Origin: an uncultured Pirellulaceae bacterium
Lineage (GTDB): Bacteria; Planctomycetota; Planctomycetia; Pirellulales; Pirellulaceae
Length of the DNA stretch: 40,149 bases
Reading direction: 5' to 3'
Assembly (NCBI GenBank): GCA_938003615.1
Contig: CALKXO010000258.1
Location: 1-40,149, forward strand
In this document: piece after piece, positions 8,436 through 16,999 of the stretch
Layout of the letters: each line of letters opens with the position of its first letter
Position numbering within the stretch: position 1 is the first letter of the stretch
Notes under the pieces: generated by a model
What the model saw: only the letters and a program-made list of their open reading frames with translations
What the model was told of the DNA's origin: nothing
Databases searched by the model: none
Position numbers and translations under genes: made by a program

Positions 8436-8750
8436 CTATCGATCGCTTTTTCCAGCCTGATTCTTATTTTGGGCTTCGTTAGGGACGTCCTCCAAAACGT
8501 ATTGGCGAAAAGATGTTTCGTCATCGTCGTCCCAACCAATGAATCCGTAATGGGCAGAAAACCCCCAGTCTTCAGGCGATTTTAGGACCCCCAGAGGATC
8601 CGGACTGACATATCTCTTCTCTTTCCATGTCTTCTTTGGGAGGGGACCGTAACATGTTGGAATTTCAGCGGCTCGTCATTTTCGGGCGTCAGTTTCGTTC
8701 ATCAGCCAAGAAAAAATTTCATCTATCGCACTTAATACGCGTTCTGCCGT
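8436..8750 (-). pseudogene. Decayed small hypothetical gene (C-terminal part)
   Basis: Three minus-strand frames join into one protein-like sequence. The first reads ERVLSAIDEIFSWLMNETDA (overlapping the end of the sugar transferase gene), the second PENDEPLKFQH, and the third CYGPLPKKTWKEKRYVSPDP followed by GWDDDETSFRQYVLEDVP to a TAG at 8436. The third frame is open for about 75 codons but has no ATG. The amino-acid make-up (W, Y, P, charged residues) looks coding rather than random. Two single-base shifts, one near the GCCCGAAAATGA and one at CAACATGTTACGG, break it. I do not recognise the family. It may be the tail of a gene whose front was lost. Confidence 0.45.
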
Positions 8751-10141
8751 GAAAATACGACCAAGAACGTTTTGAGGATAATTTTGATGTCCAACCAAAT
8801 TGACCACTCGCGAATGTACTGGTGATCGAAGAAGACGCGCTTCTCCATCTTGTCCAGCGTTTCGGTCTCGCCGCGGCAGCCATTGACCTGAGCTAGACCT
8901 GTCATGCCGGGTTTGACTTTGTGCCGCAACATGTATCCGTCGATCTGGGTGCGGTAGAATTCGTTGTGCGCGTTGGCATGTGGACGAGGTCCTACCAGTG
9001 ACATTCTACCGGCCAGCACATTGAAGATCTGTGGCAGTTCGTCCAGTGAACTCTTTCGCAAAAATCCGCCAATCGCGGTCAGGCGACTGTCATTTTTTTT
9101 CGCCTGAGTCACCTTCGCACCGTTTTCGCAAACTTTCATGCTGCGAAACTTCCAAACATCAATCTCGCGCCCGTCAAGTCCGTAACGCTTCTGTTTGAAG
9201 AGGATCGGTCCCTTGGAGGTTAGTTTCACGGCGGCGGCGATGATTGCCATTGGAATTGCGGCCACCAACAATGCGGCCGTTGCGATCCCAACATCCAAAA
9301 CGCGCTTCATCATACCATCAACGCCAAACAGCGGATTTTCAAAAACGCTGACAACGGGAACACCTTCGATATCTGACCACCGTGAATTGAGTAACTGAAA
9401 CACGAACAGATCGGGAACAATGTAAACCGATGCGGTCGTGTCAGCCAATTCTTGGATGACAGAACGAATTCGCGCTTCTGCTCGCATCGGCAGCGTGATG
9501 AAGACAACTTGAACCTTACCCGCTTTTGCCGCGGTGATGAGGTTTTCGATTATCCCTAATTGCTTTTCAACATCGTCGGGCAGTGTTGAAGTTCTTGCTT
9601 CAGGGCGATCATCGTAATAACCCAACAATTTTAAACCCAACGAGGGTGTTTTCCTAATGTTGCGGGCAAGTTGAATACCCAGCTCATTAACCCCAACAAT
9701 CGCGAAAGACCGGACGTTGAATCCTTTTTCAATCATCACACGCGAGTACCAGCGATACATCACTCGTACTGAGAGCGCGAAAACGGGTGTCACGATTAAC
9801 CAGATCCCCAACGCCGGCGCGGAAAGTTCGGTCGAATAGACTGTGAACAGTCCGAGTGCTTTGAGCAGTACGAGCGTCGTTGCCCACGACATCAATAGAG
9901 TCACAGATTCTCGAGTGAACGCGATGCCGTTCCATTTTCGGTAGACACCGAACAATTCGGCCAGCATATGGAAGACACCGATCGCTAACAGCGCGACAAC
10001 AATGGTCGACTTGCTGTTGAACTCAGGTATCTGATTGACGATTAGCAGTAGACCTGTGCCTATCGCTAAAGCATCGGCTAATTTGAGCAAAGCTATTGAG
10101 AAATCTACGGTGGGACGGACTTGCGTCGGTGTTTGATTCAT
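8732..10141 (-). CDS. Undecaprenyl-phosphate sugar phosphotransferase (exopolysaccharide initiation)
   Basis: The 469-aa protein has the WcaJ/polyprenyl glycosylphosphotransferase layout: four N-terminal membrane helices (about residues 15-115), a CoA-binding-like Rossmann segment (SFAIVGVNELGIQLARNI, about 145-175), another helix near 280-310, then the bacterial sugar transferase domain with KRYGLDGREIDVWKFRSMKV, KSSLDELPQIFNVLAGRMSL, VGPRPHA and GMTGLAQVNGCRGET. It transfers a hexose-1-phosphate to undecaprenyl phosphate at the inner membrane, the first step of an exopolysaccharide or capsule repeat unit. Which sugar is used cannot be told. No other polysaccharide genes are adjacent, so it may work with a remote cluster. 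The length is normal for the family. Confidence 0.92.
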   Translation of the reverse strand: MNQTPTQVRPTVDFSIALLKLADALAIGTGLLLIVNQIPEFNSKSTIVVALLAIGVFHMLAELFGVYRKWNGIAFTRESVTLLMSWATTLVLLKALGLFTVYSTELSAPALGIWLIVTPVFALSVRVMYRWYSRVMIEKGFNVRSFAIVGVNELGIQLARNIRKTPSLGLKLLGYYDDRPEARTSTLPDDVEKQLGIIENLITAAKAGKVQVVFITLPMRAEARIRSVIQELADTTASVYIVPDLFVFQLLNSRWSDIEGVPVVSVFENPLFGVDGMMKRVLDVGIATAALLVAAIPMAIIAAAVKLTSKGPILFKQKRYGLDGREIDVWKFRSMKVCENGAKVTQAKKNDSRLTAIGGFLRKSSLDELPQIFNVLAGRMSLVGPRPHANAHNEFYRTQIDGYMLRHKVKPGMTGLAQVNGCRGETETLDKMEKRVFFDHQYIREWSIWLDIKIILKTFLVVFSRQNAY

Positions 10142-10462
10142 ATCGAATTAGAGGAGTTTCGGCAACGGGTGGGAGTGTCCACGCAGCCTTGGTTTCGGCT
10201 TAGATGAGACCTATAAGAGTAGATTGCAGCCTTCCGATGTGAATCAGATTGCGCGAAATGTGCCAGAACAATCTGCAAAGCTGTGCGCGTTTTACCGGTT
10301 GTCCGTGTGAGGTCGATCGTGACGATCGACGCTTTTAGCAGTCAGAAGCAAAGAACATTCGCCAATCGTGTCCATCACCAGCGTGTACCGCCGGAGCTCG
10401 CGCGTAACTCTGGCAGGCGCGTCAGGAAAGAGCCCCGTGATTAGAAGGTATTACGCGACAAA
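10142..10462. other. Intergenic region with a 19-bp palindrome
   Basis: There are 321 bp between pdxA and the sugar transferase gene, both on the minus strand. The one clear element is the perfect 19-bp palindrome GTCGATCGTGACGATCGAC at 10312-10330 (9-bp arms, one central base), about 170 bp upstream of the transferase start. It could be an operator for the exopolysaccharide gene or a stem in the pdxA 3' region. No T-run suited to a minus-strand terminator follows it. No ORF with coding character is seen. Confidence 0.5.
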
Positions 10463-11473
10463 TTAGGTATCGCAAAGTGCCATGGCAAGCCGGACTGCTG
10501 AGTAGAGGCTGGCGGGATCAGCGATGCCTTGCCAAGCGATATCATTGGCCGTGCCGTGATCGACGCTGGTGCGGACCATGGGAAGGCCGAGCGTTACGTT
10601 CACGCCACTGTCAAAGTTAAATGCTTTGAAGGGGATCAGTCCCTGATCGTGGTACATGCAAATATAAACGTCGGTGGCGTCGCGTTTCTTGGGAAGGAAA
10701 CCGGTGTCCGGTGGCAACGGTCCAGTAGTGACAATCCCACGTTCTTTGGCGGTTTGCATCGCAGGAACAATCAGTTTTTCTTCTTCTTGATTCCCAAAGA
10801 GCCCGTGTTCACCGGCGTGCGGGTTAAGCCCTAACACTGCAATCTCCGGCGTACGTTGCTCAATGCGTTTGATGGCGTCGTGCGAGAGTTCGATCACCTC
10901 GACGATCCGGTCTTGCGTCATTTCCTCTGGTACCGAGGTGTAGCCCGTGTGAGTCGTCACTAGCGAACAGCTGAAATCGGGCGAATACATCATCATGCAA
11001 AAACGTTCGCACTGGCAGCGGTCGGCGAACAGTTCAGTGTGTCCCGGGAAAGGAATGCCAGCCGCGTCCCAAGCTTCCTTATTGATTGGGCCTGTGACGA
11101 CGGCATCGATGTAGCCTGCATGAGCGGCTGCAATGGCGGCTTCGATGAAATCAAAACTACCCTGCCCTGTGTTGGCGTCCATCTGTCCGGGTTCGACCGA
11201 CGCAACATCGAGTGAACGGATATGCGCGATCGCCGGTCCGTCGATGCCCTCAAGACGTTCGAGAGATAGATGACCTATAGAGCCGGCCTCGATCCATTGA
11301 AAATCAGACTCGAGGCCAATGGCGGCGCCGACTTGCTCTAGCAGATCCCGATCGCCAAAAATGATCGGGCTGCAGGATGAGCAGATTTCTTTGTTGGCAA
11401 GAAGTCGGAGACACAGTTCGGGGCCGACGCCAGCGGGGTCGCCCATCGTGATTGCGATGCGTGGTTTGGACAA
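10463..11473 (-). CDS. pdxA: 4-hydroxythreonine-4-phosphate dehydrogenase
   Basis: The 336-aa protein matches PdxA over its length: ITMGDPAGVGPELCLRLL at the N-terminus, GPINKEAW with the conserved lysine, GHTELFADRC (first metal-binding histidine), GLNPHAGEHGLFGNQE (second) and YHDQGLIPFKAFNF (third). It oxidises 4-phosphohydroxy-L-threonine with NAD(P)+ in the DXP-dependent pyridoxal phosphate pathway, in the cytoplasm. It starts 9 bp after the stop of the giant membrane protein gene, so it looks like the last gene of the TPR-exbB-exbD-giant run. This is an unexpected place for a cofactor gene. Confidence 0.95.
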   Translation of the reverse strand: MSKPRIAITMGDPAGVGPELCLRLLANKEICSSCSPIIFGDRDLLEQVGAAIGLESDFQWIEAGSIGHLSLERLEGIDGPAIAHIRSLDVASVEPGQMDANTGQGSFDFIEAAIAAAHAGYIDAVVTGPINKEAWDAAGIPFPGHTELFADRCQCERFCMMMYSPDFSCSLVTTHTGYTSVPEEMTQDRIVEVIELSHDAIKRIEQRTPEIAVLGLNPHAGEHGLFGNQEEEKLIVPAMQTAKERGIVTTGPLPPDTGFLPKKRDATDVYICMYHDQGLIPFKAFNFDSGVNVTLGLPMVRTSVDHGTANDIAWQGIADPASLYSAVRLAMALCDT

Positions 11474-11482
11474 AGTTGTTTC

Positions 11483-14400
11483 TTACTGATTGGTTTTTCG
11501 ATATAACGGCAGCAATCGGTGCCGCACTTCAAGAGACAACAGATTCATCGTTGTCACGTATAAGCGGCCACCATAAGTGCCCCAGCGATCAGGGACTGGT
11601 TCATAGGGATGCCAACTTCCCGCCTGATCGCCTTTTCTTTCTTGCGTGTTGATCAACATCGGCCGGAGTGTGCTGTTCCACTGATTCCATTGCTCGCCGC
11701 CGACATGTTTTAGCACCTGAGTCGCGTAGTACCAATAATAAGTGTCACGCGTTTTGCGGGTGGTCATGTTGGGCAACTGCTGCATCAAAAGATAGTTGGT
11801 CCCTTCCAGCAGGCGCGGATCATTTCTGTCCCAACCACTATAAATCCGCATCAATAGTCCCACCGAAGTCATCGAGGGCGATGGTTTGAGGCCCCGCACG
11901 CGCGAGACGCCCTGCGAGTTGACGGCGTAGGGATTGTAGCGAAAGGTTGATTGATTGTTCGGGTCAGCGGCAATATCCAGCCATTGAGTCAACCTCTGCT
12001 TCATTCCTTCATCAACCTGCAAGTCGGCCAGCTGAGCACTTTGAATCGCCATCATCATCCAGCCAGATACCGAGGTGTCAGTGGATTGCTTCTTCACCGA
12101 GGCAAAGTAGCGCCAACCCCCTTTTGTCGAGTGCTGAGTCTTTGCCAGATAGTCAATCGCTTTTTGTGCTGGCCCTTTGAGCGCGGGGTCCTGCGTCATG
12201 CCGTAGGCCTCGGTCAACGCCAATGTGGCAATGCCATGACTGTACATTCGACAAGCTTCATCGGATCGCTTGTCCGATTCCAAATACAACCCTCCATCTG
12301 CGGACTGGTGTTCTATTAGCCAGTCAATCGCCTGTTTTAACTGCCCCGCGTATCGGTATTCTCGATGGTTGTATCCGCCGCCCTGAAACGCTAACAGGAC
12401 CAACCCTGTCGCCGCGGTGTCACTGTTGAGCTGACGTTTGGACATTGGGTGGCCTGGATCAAATCCTGCAAGCGCCCAACTGCCATCGGGTTTCTGGTGA
12501 CGCGCAAGAAACTCTAGCCCTAAGTGGATTGCCGCTTCGGTCGAGGGTTCGGAGATCGCTTTGACGGCTGACGGATTGCGTTGGCGAAATGCCTCTTTGG
12601 CAAGTACTACATCTGGTGAGACCGCCAACATGCCGCCAAAGTCGCGGCGCTCGAACCGTTGTTCAATAGTCGGCTGAATCTGCAGGCTGGTTTGGGAAGA
12701 CGGACGTGCATCTGACCCAGTTCGCAGATCCGGGCGTGTGCTCAGCCCCGCTGGCCCTGTATCGGCTTCCACGTCCAGTCTGAAATCAGCCGGTTGGACT
12801 TGGCGGTCAACCCCTACATTCTCGAGTACCGCCATCTCTTCTAACGAGCCGTTTGCTGACTCGTCGGCAATCGTGTCGGTTGCCGATTCGCCGGATGGAG
12901 AAGGTTGATTGATGCGGCTGCTGATGTTGGGGACAACTTGAGAAGTCGCCTCATCAGCCGCAGGAAGTGCTGGAATCAAATCGGCCAGTTGATCACTCTC
13001 ACTCTCACTTGGCTTGGCTCTCTCGCTTGGCTTTGATTTGCCCGGTTCGATCAGCGGCAATGAAGCGGCGGCTGTCATCATTAATCGTGTTGCAGCGGTC
13101 CCAAGTGCAGACGAAGGTGCGACTGTCCTTCTGGCGATTTTGCCCATCAATGAATCAGATAATGCATCGGCGTCGCCCGTCTCGGCCTCGTCAATCCCAC
13201 GCCGCTTGTTGGAGGAATCAGTGAAAACAGGTTCCGCTCGGCTATCGGCGAACAACGCTTGAGAGACCGTTGTCTTACGATTCCCAGCGGCCAGTTTTTC
13301 CAGTTCCTCCTCCAACAACTCTTCGATCAATTTTGAAATTGGATCGCCAGCGAGCATGCGGTCGCTACGTTGATCACTAAAGAGCCTAGCAAATGGATTT
13401 TCTCCGCTGTCGGATTTCGCGCCCTTGGTGATGGCCGACACAAAGTCCATGGTTTCCGATGAATCGCCGCCACGATGAGTCGCCATTTTCGCCAGTTCAT
13501 TTGGACGCAGCTCATCGGAACGAGTGGGTTGGGAAGTCATCGAGGCCGACGAAGCCGTTTCAATCGTCACCTCGGCCATTAGCGACGGTAAAACGTCTGC
13601 CGTTTCAGAAGAACGCTTGGTCAATTCCGTTTTGATAGGTCCGATTTCTGGCATGCCGCCTCCGGAACGCCGTTTGGAGGTTTGGTCAATCACAACTTTT
13701 GTCAGTCCAAGATCTGCCGATGCCTCTCCTTTGGCTGCCGCGATCCTATCACGATTGATGGCCAATGCAGAATCAACTCGAGCAGCCGCCGATTCTAGTG
13801 ATTGTTCTTCCGTCTTTCGTGCCCCCGATAGCTTGGCAGATTTTCTGGTGTCCGCGCGGAGGCTGCTGATGGGGCGCGAGGAACGCGCAAGCGTCCGCGC
13901 CCGTTTGGATTTTCGGCTGGTCGCCATCAAAGTTTCTAGATTCGGCAGGTTGAATGCGCGTTCTCGTTTGGCTGAATCAGAGGCGCGCGGTGCCGGTGTG
14001 GCGATGCCGCCGGTGGCGTTGGAGACATTGTTAGATACACCGACTCCCGAAGTACCTTTTGTGCTGCGCGTCAGCGCGGTAGGTTTCGGATTGAGCGTTG
14101 TCGCATTTGATTTTGCTCCAGGCCGTCGAGATGGCGAGTCCTTGGCTTTGACGGTGACGTCAATTAAGCTTGGGCTGGTGGAGCGTCTAGGTTTGACGGG
14201 AGTTGCCTCTGGGCTAGAGATCGTCGGAGTCAGAACTTTTGTTTTCTTGCGGGTGGATCGTGCCAGTTCCGATGTGGGGCTGCGTTTTTGGTTGGCCGAT
14301 GCGATGGGCGCAATACTGGTGATGTCGGATTTTTGCGGCCGGCGCGTTATCTTTCCGGCGGCAGCTGATAGCTCCGATTGACGAGCGTTTGGCTGTTTGG

Positions 14401-15430
14401 CCGTTTGCGAAGTGGCCATTTGTTTGGAGCTAGTTGGCAAGGGCACGATATTTCGTTGCCGCTTTTTAATGGCGGTGGAGCGTTGCGCTGCCGCCGTCTG
14501 ATCTACCTGTTTCGCAAGGGCGGTGGATGTCTTGATGGAAGTCGTTTTTTGCCGCACTTGTCGATCGGGATTTGCTTGGCCCGTCGTTGGAGCGGAATCT
14601 GGAGCGGAAGCGATGGGCGCTGCCGCAGATTCAGTTGGCTTACGTTTAACAGACGCATTAAGAGAGGCAGTCAGTTGCTGCACAGGCTGCGCGGGCGCAG
14701 TGGGTTGATTGGTGGCCTTTGCAACAGGTTCCTTTTGCCCTGTTGCCACCGAAGCGGTGGACGGCTCAACCTTTGGCGTGACAGACGCGCGTCTGCGTTG
14801 GGCCGGTTCGGTCTGGGAGTCCGTATTGATCACCGACCGCTTCAACTCCGACATGGATTTGGAAAAACGCGGGATCGATTTTCGCGTGCGTTTCTGTCGG
14901 ACCAACTGTGGCTGAGGGGTGGGCGTGACCTCGATCGTGGGCAGTGTTTGCGGTTTCACGTCTGTTTGTGGCGTGTCTTTTTTCTCGATCCTGATATCGG
15001 GTTCAGGAACTGGCTGGGAAACCACTTTTTGCCATGGAAAAGGATTGGAGCGGCGGGTGATTTCGATCGACCGACTGCGGCGCTGAACGACCTTCTGTAC
15101 CGGCAAGGGGTCGGCCCCATGGAAGATGCTGATCGCGGACGTGAAGATCAGGATCGCCAAGTGAACCGATAACGATGTCAGCGCGGCCAGTTGCAAGGAT
15201 CTTTTGAGTTTGGAGTCGTCCATTTGCAGGAGCGCAAAATGAGCTGCCGCAGCAAGCGCTGGCAATAGCAACAACATCGTCCACATCCATGCGCCGTCCA
15301 ACAAAGTGGCGACTGCACCAACAGCCAAGGCGCAGGAAATTGCCAGCGCAACCACTACCGGCCAGACCTGTTCGTCAAACGGCTGGTCCTCGTAGTGGTT
15401 AAGTCTTTCGATAGCACGTCGAATTCTCAT
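11483..15430 (-). CDS. Giant membrane protein with disordered linker and squalene-cyclase-like C-terminal domain
   Basis: The protein has 1315 residues. It begins with about three membrane helices (roughly residues 23-102: VWPVVVALAISCALAVGAVA, MWTMLLLLPALAAAAHFALL, LTSLSVHLAILIFTSAISIF). Residues about 105-950 are low in hydrophobics and rich in S, T, K, R, A, P and Q, predicted to be disordered and strongly basic in the first half. From about 962 to the end lies an alpha/alpha-toroid of the prenyltransferase/squalene-oxidase-repeat type, with QW-like turns DGSWALAG, ADGGLYLE, KGGWRYFAS and QAGSWHPYE. The cyclase DxDD acid motif is not seen, so enzymatic cyclisation is doubtful. It follows exbD by 21 bp, the position a TonB- or TolA-like partner would hold. 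The large linker could span the periplasm. The function is unknown. Confidence 0.88.
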   Translation of the reverse strand: MRIRRAIERLNHYEDQPFDEQVWPVVVALAISCALAVGAVATLLDGAWMWTMLLLLPALAAAAHFALLQMDDSKLKRSLQLAALTSLSVHLAILIFTSAISIFHGADPLPVQKVVQRRSRSIEITRRSNPFPWQKVVSQPVPEPDIRIEKKDTPQTDVKPQTLPTIEVTPTPQPQLVRQKRTRKSIPRFSKSMSELKRSVINTDSQTEPAQRRRASVTPKVEPSTASVATGQKEPVAKATNQPTAPAQPVQQLTASLNASVKRKPTESAAAPIASAPDSAPTTGQANPDRQVRQKTTSIKTSTALAKQVDQTAAAQRSTAIKKRQRNIVPLPTSSKQMATSQTAKQPNARQSELSAAAGKITRRPQKSDITSIAPIASANQKRSPTSELARSTRKKTKVLTPTISSPEATPVKPRRSTSPSLIDVTVKAKDSPSRRPGAKSNATTLNPKPTALTRSTKGTSGVGVSNNVSNATGGIATPAPRASDSAKRERAFNLPNLETLMATSRKSKRARTLARSSRPISSLRADTRKSAKLSGARKTEEQSLESAAARVDSALAINRDRIAAAKGEASADLGLTKVVIDQTSKRRSGGGMPEIGPIKTELTKRSSETADVLPSLMAEVTIETASSASMTSQPTRSDELRPNELAKMATHRGGDSSETMDFVSAITKGAKSDSGENPFARLFSDQRSDRMLAGDPISKLIEELLEEELEKLAAGNRKTTVSQALFADSRAEPVFTDSSNKRRGIDEAETGDADALSDSLMGKIARRTVAPSSALGTAATRLMMTAAASLPLIEPGKSKPSERAKPSESESDQLADLIPALPAADEATSQVVPNISSRINQPSPSGESATDTIADESANGSLEEMAVLENVGVDRQVQPADFRLDVEADTGPAGLSTRPDLRTGSDARPSSQTSLQIQPTIEQRFERRDFGGMLAVSPDVVLAKEAFRQRNPSAVKAISEPSTEAAIHLGLEFLARHQKPDGSWALAGFDPGHPMSKRQLNSDTAATGLVLLAFQGGGYNHREYRYAGQLKQAIDWLIEHQSADGGLYLESDKRSDEACRMYSHGIATLALTEAYGMTQDPALKGPAQKAIDYLAKTQHSTKGGWRYFASVKKQSTDTSVSGWMMMAIQSAQLADLQVDEGMKQRLTQWLDIAADPNNQSTFRYNPYAVNSQGVSRVRGLKPSPSMTSVGLLMRIYSGWDRNDPRLLEGTNYLLMQQLPNMTTRKTRDTYYWYYATQVLKHVGGEQWNQWNSTLRPMLINTQERKGDQAGSWHPYEPVPDRWGTYGGRLYVTTMNLLSLEVRHRLLPLYRKTNQ

Positions 15431-15451
15431 GCGGTTCCATCGGTACCGTAA

Positions 15452-15865
15452 TTAGGGATCGTCCATGGTGGCGGTGTATTCAAAAATACCGACTTTCTTG
15501 CAAATGCTCATCGCCGTCGCGACCGATTCCCAATTTGACTTGCGGTCGCCGCGAATAACCACAGTCTGCGTTAGCGGATTGTTGGCTTGGGCGCGGCGGA
15601 GCATTTGTTCCACCTGTTCGGCTTGTCGAAAAGCTCCATCGATAAAGAACCGTCCTGCGCTGTCAATGTTGATCACCAGTTCACTCGGTTCGATCGTCGC
15701 CGGTAGCGCCTCACTCACACTGGGCAAATTTAGGTCCAACTCGCGTTCTTCCTCGGAAAAACGTGACGACACCAAAAAGAAGATCAGCAAGAGAAACACC
15801 ACGTCGATTAACGGCGTGACACTCAGCGATCCAATGGCCGAAGAACGTTTTATTTGAACAGGCAT
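15452..15865 (-). CDS. ExbD/TolR-type biopolymer transport protein
   Basis: The 137-aa protein has a short cytoplasmic N-terminus, one membrane helix (VTPLIDVVFLLLIFFLVSSR, about 17-36) with the conserved proton-coupling aspartate at residue 21, and a periplasmic ExbD/TolR domain ending VVIRGDRKSNWESVATAMSI. It pairs with the channel protein encoded 3 bp upstream to form a proton-motive-force stator. The downstream gene encodes the giant membrane protein, probably the mechanical output of this complex (inference from gene order). Which of ExbD or TolR it resembles more cannot be settled by eye. Confidence 0.93.
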   Translation of the reverse strand: MPVQIKRSSAIGSLSVTPLIDVVFLLLIFFLVSSRFSEEERELDLNLPSVSEALPATIEPSELVINIDSAGRFFIDGAFRQAEQVEQMLRRAQANNPLTQTVVIRGDRKSNWESVATAMSICKKVGIFEYTATMDDP

Positions 15866-15868
15866 GGG

Positions 15869-16927
15869 TCAGTTTGACTTTGGTTTGAAAAACTTTTCCG
15901 GAGCTGGAACAGCCAGTGATCCTGCTGGCCCAGAAGGCGTATTTGAATTTTCCATCGCTCCATTGGCGGGTTGAGCCCGATTGCTGCCGGTTGCCGAAGG
16001 CATCTCGGTCTCGGTTTCTTTTGGCTGTAAGCCTCCAACGGTGAATCGGACTTGCCCTTCATATTTTTCAAGTTGAGGTAGCAAGTGGTACGCCATTTCT
16101 TCGATCTCGTTGATCAATTGCACAATTCGGGTTTCGTAGAAGTGCGAAAGGATGGCGGCGGGAATCGCAATCAACAGTCCTGTCATGGTCGTCACTAGCG
16201 CCGTGTAAATTCCTTGAGCCAGTGCCTCGGCGCGGTTTTGGCCAACGACAAGTTGCGTCGTATCGTAGAACGCTTGAGTGATGCCCCACACTGTTCCCAA
16301 TAGTCCGATCAAGGGCGCGATTGCTGCAGCCAATGTCAGCCAAGATGTCATCCGGGACAACCGGGTCGCCTCACGTTGTGCGGCTTCGGAGACGGCGTTC
16401 TCCATTTCCGATTGAGGTCGACCGACTTTCATCAGCATGGTGCGAAGAACGTAGGTCGCCGAAGAAGGATTGATTTGGCAAAGTTGATAGACACGACGCG
16501 GATCGAGTCCGCCTTTCTGGGCACTCAGCATGGAGATCTGATCGACCAGTTCTGGCGGAAAGATTTTTTCTCGCCGCAGCGCCAAAAATCGTTCCACGCC
16601 GATGGTGACCACTAGGATCGACAAAACCAACAACGGCAACATGAACCAACCGCCGCGCGTCAGTAAAGTCAGAAAGTTGATGCCAGGGCGTCGCTGGGAA
16701 GTTTCGACTTCGATTGCTCCGTTGGGCTGCGCTTGCAGGGCGGTTGCATTAACGATTCCGGTTGAGGTCGACAGCCACTGATTCTCGGCAGGCGCAGCGG
16801 CGCAGGTGTCAATCGACAGCCACGTGAAGGCAATTGCCAATAGCAATAGCAATAGCAATAGCAAAGGCAACCATTGCCGCAATGATGGCGATGGTGAGCG
16901 AAACAGAATTAGCGAAGCGCGAATCAT
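15869..16927 (-). CDS. MotA/TolQ/ExbB proton channel family protein
   Basis: The 352-aa protein starts with a long leucine-rich signal or anchor segment (residues about 17-35), then a short exported stretch. The three family helices follow: GWFMLPLLVLSILVVTIGVE (about 92-112), LTLAAAIAPLIGLLGTVWGI (about 197-216) and TALVTTMTGLLIAIPAAILS (about 242-262). GLLGTVWGI and TTMTGLLIAIP are the channel's conserved ion-path segments. The C-terminal tail is polar. With ExbD it forms the inner-membrane stator that uses proton flow to do work in the periplasm. An extra N-terminal exported segment is common in planctomycete versions. It lies 72 bp after the TPR gene, in the same operon. Confidence 0.93.
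   Translation of the reverse strand: MIRASLILFRSPSPSLRQWLPLLLLLLLLLAIAFTWLSIDTCAAAPAENQWLSTSTGIVNATALQAQPNGAIEVETSQRRPGINFLTLLTRGGWFMLPLLVLSILVVTIGVERFLALRREKIFPPELVDQISMLSAQKGGLDPRRVYQLCQINPSSATYVLRTMLMKVGRPQSEMENAVSEAAQREATRLSRMTSWLTLAAAIAPLIGLLGTVWGITQAFYDTTQLVVGQNRAEALAQGIYTALVTTMTGLLIAIPAAILSHFYETRIVQLINEIEEMAYHLLPQLEKYEGQVRFTVGGLQPKETETEMPSATGSNRAQPANGAMENSNTPSGPAGSLAVPAPEKFFKPKSN
16838..16861. repeat. Hexanucleotide microsatellite (CAATAG)4 in the exbB leader helix
   Basis: Four perfect CAATAG units occur, with a degenerate fifth (caaagg) following. On the coding strand each unit is CTATTG, giving Leu-Leu, so the repeat builds the run of nine leucines in the N-terminal hydrophobic segment of the ExbB protein. 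Gain or loss of a unit would lengthen or shorten the helix by two leucines without breaking the frame. Confidence 0.9.
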
Positions 16928-16999
16928 ACAGAGGCTTTTTTCGAACAGAAGTTTGTTCCGATAGTGGGAAAGAAAAGGTGGTGAGGGGCGCGAAGTGTT

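Noticed and set aside
11483-12545. Reading the C-terminal toroid as a genuine squalene-hopene cyclase
   Set aside because: No DxDD catalytic motif was found and the domain is about half the size of a cyclase; QW-like repeats alone only show the fold.
13524-15172. Long plus-strand ORFs of 285 and 264 aa
   Set aside because: They are antisense to the disordered linker of the giant membrane protein. The compositional bias of that linker keeps the opposite frames open, and the translations have no domain character.
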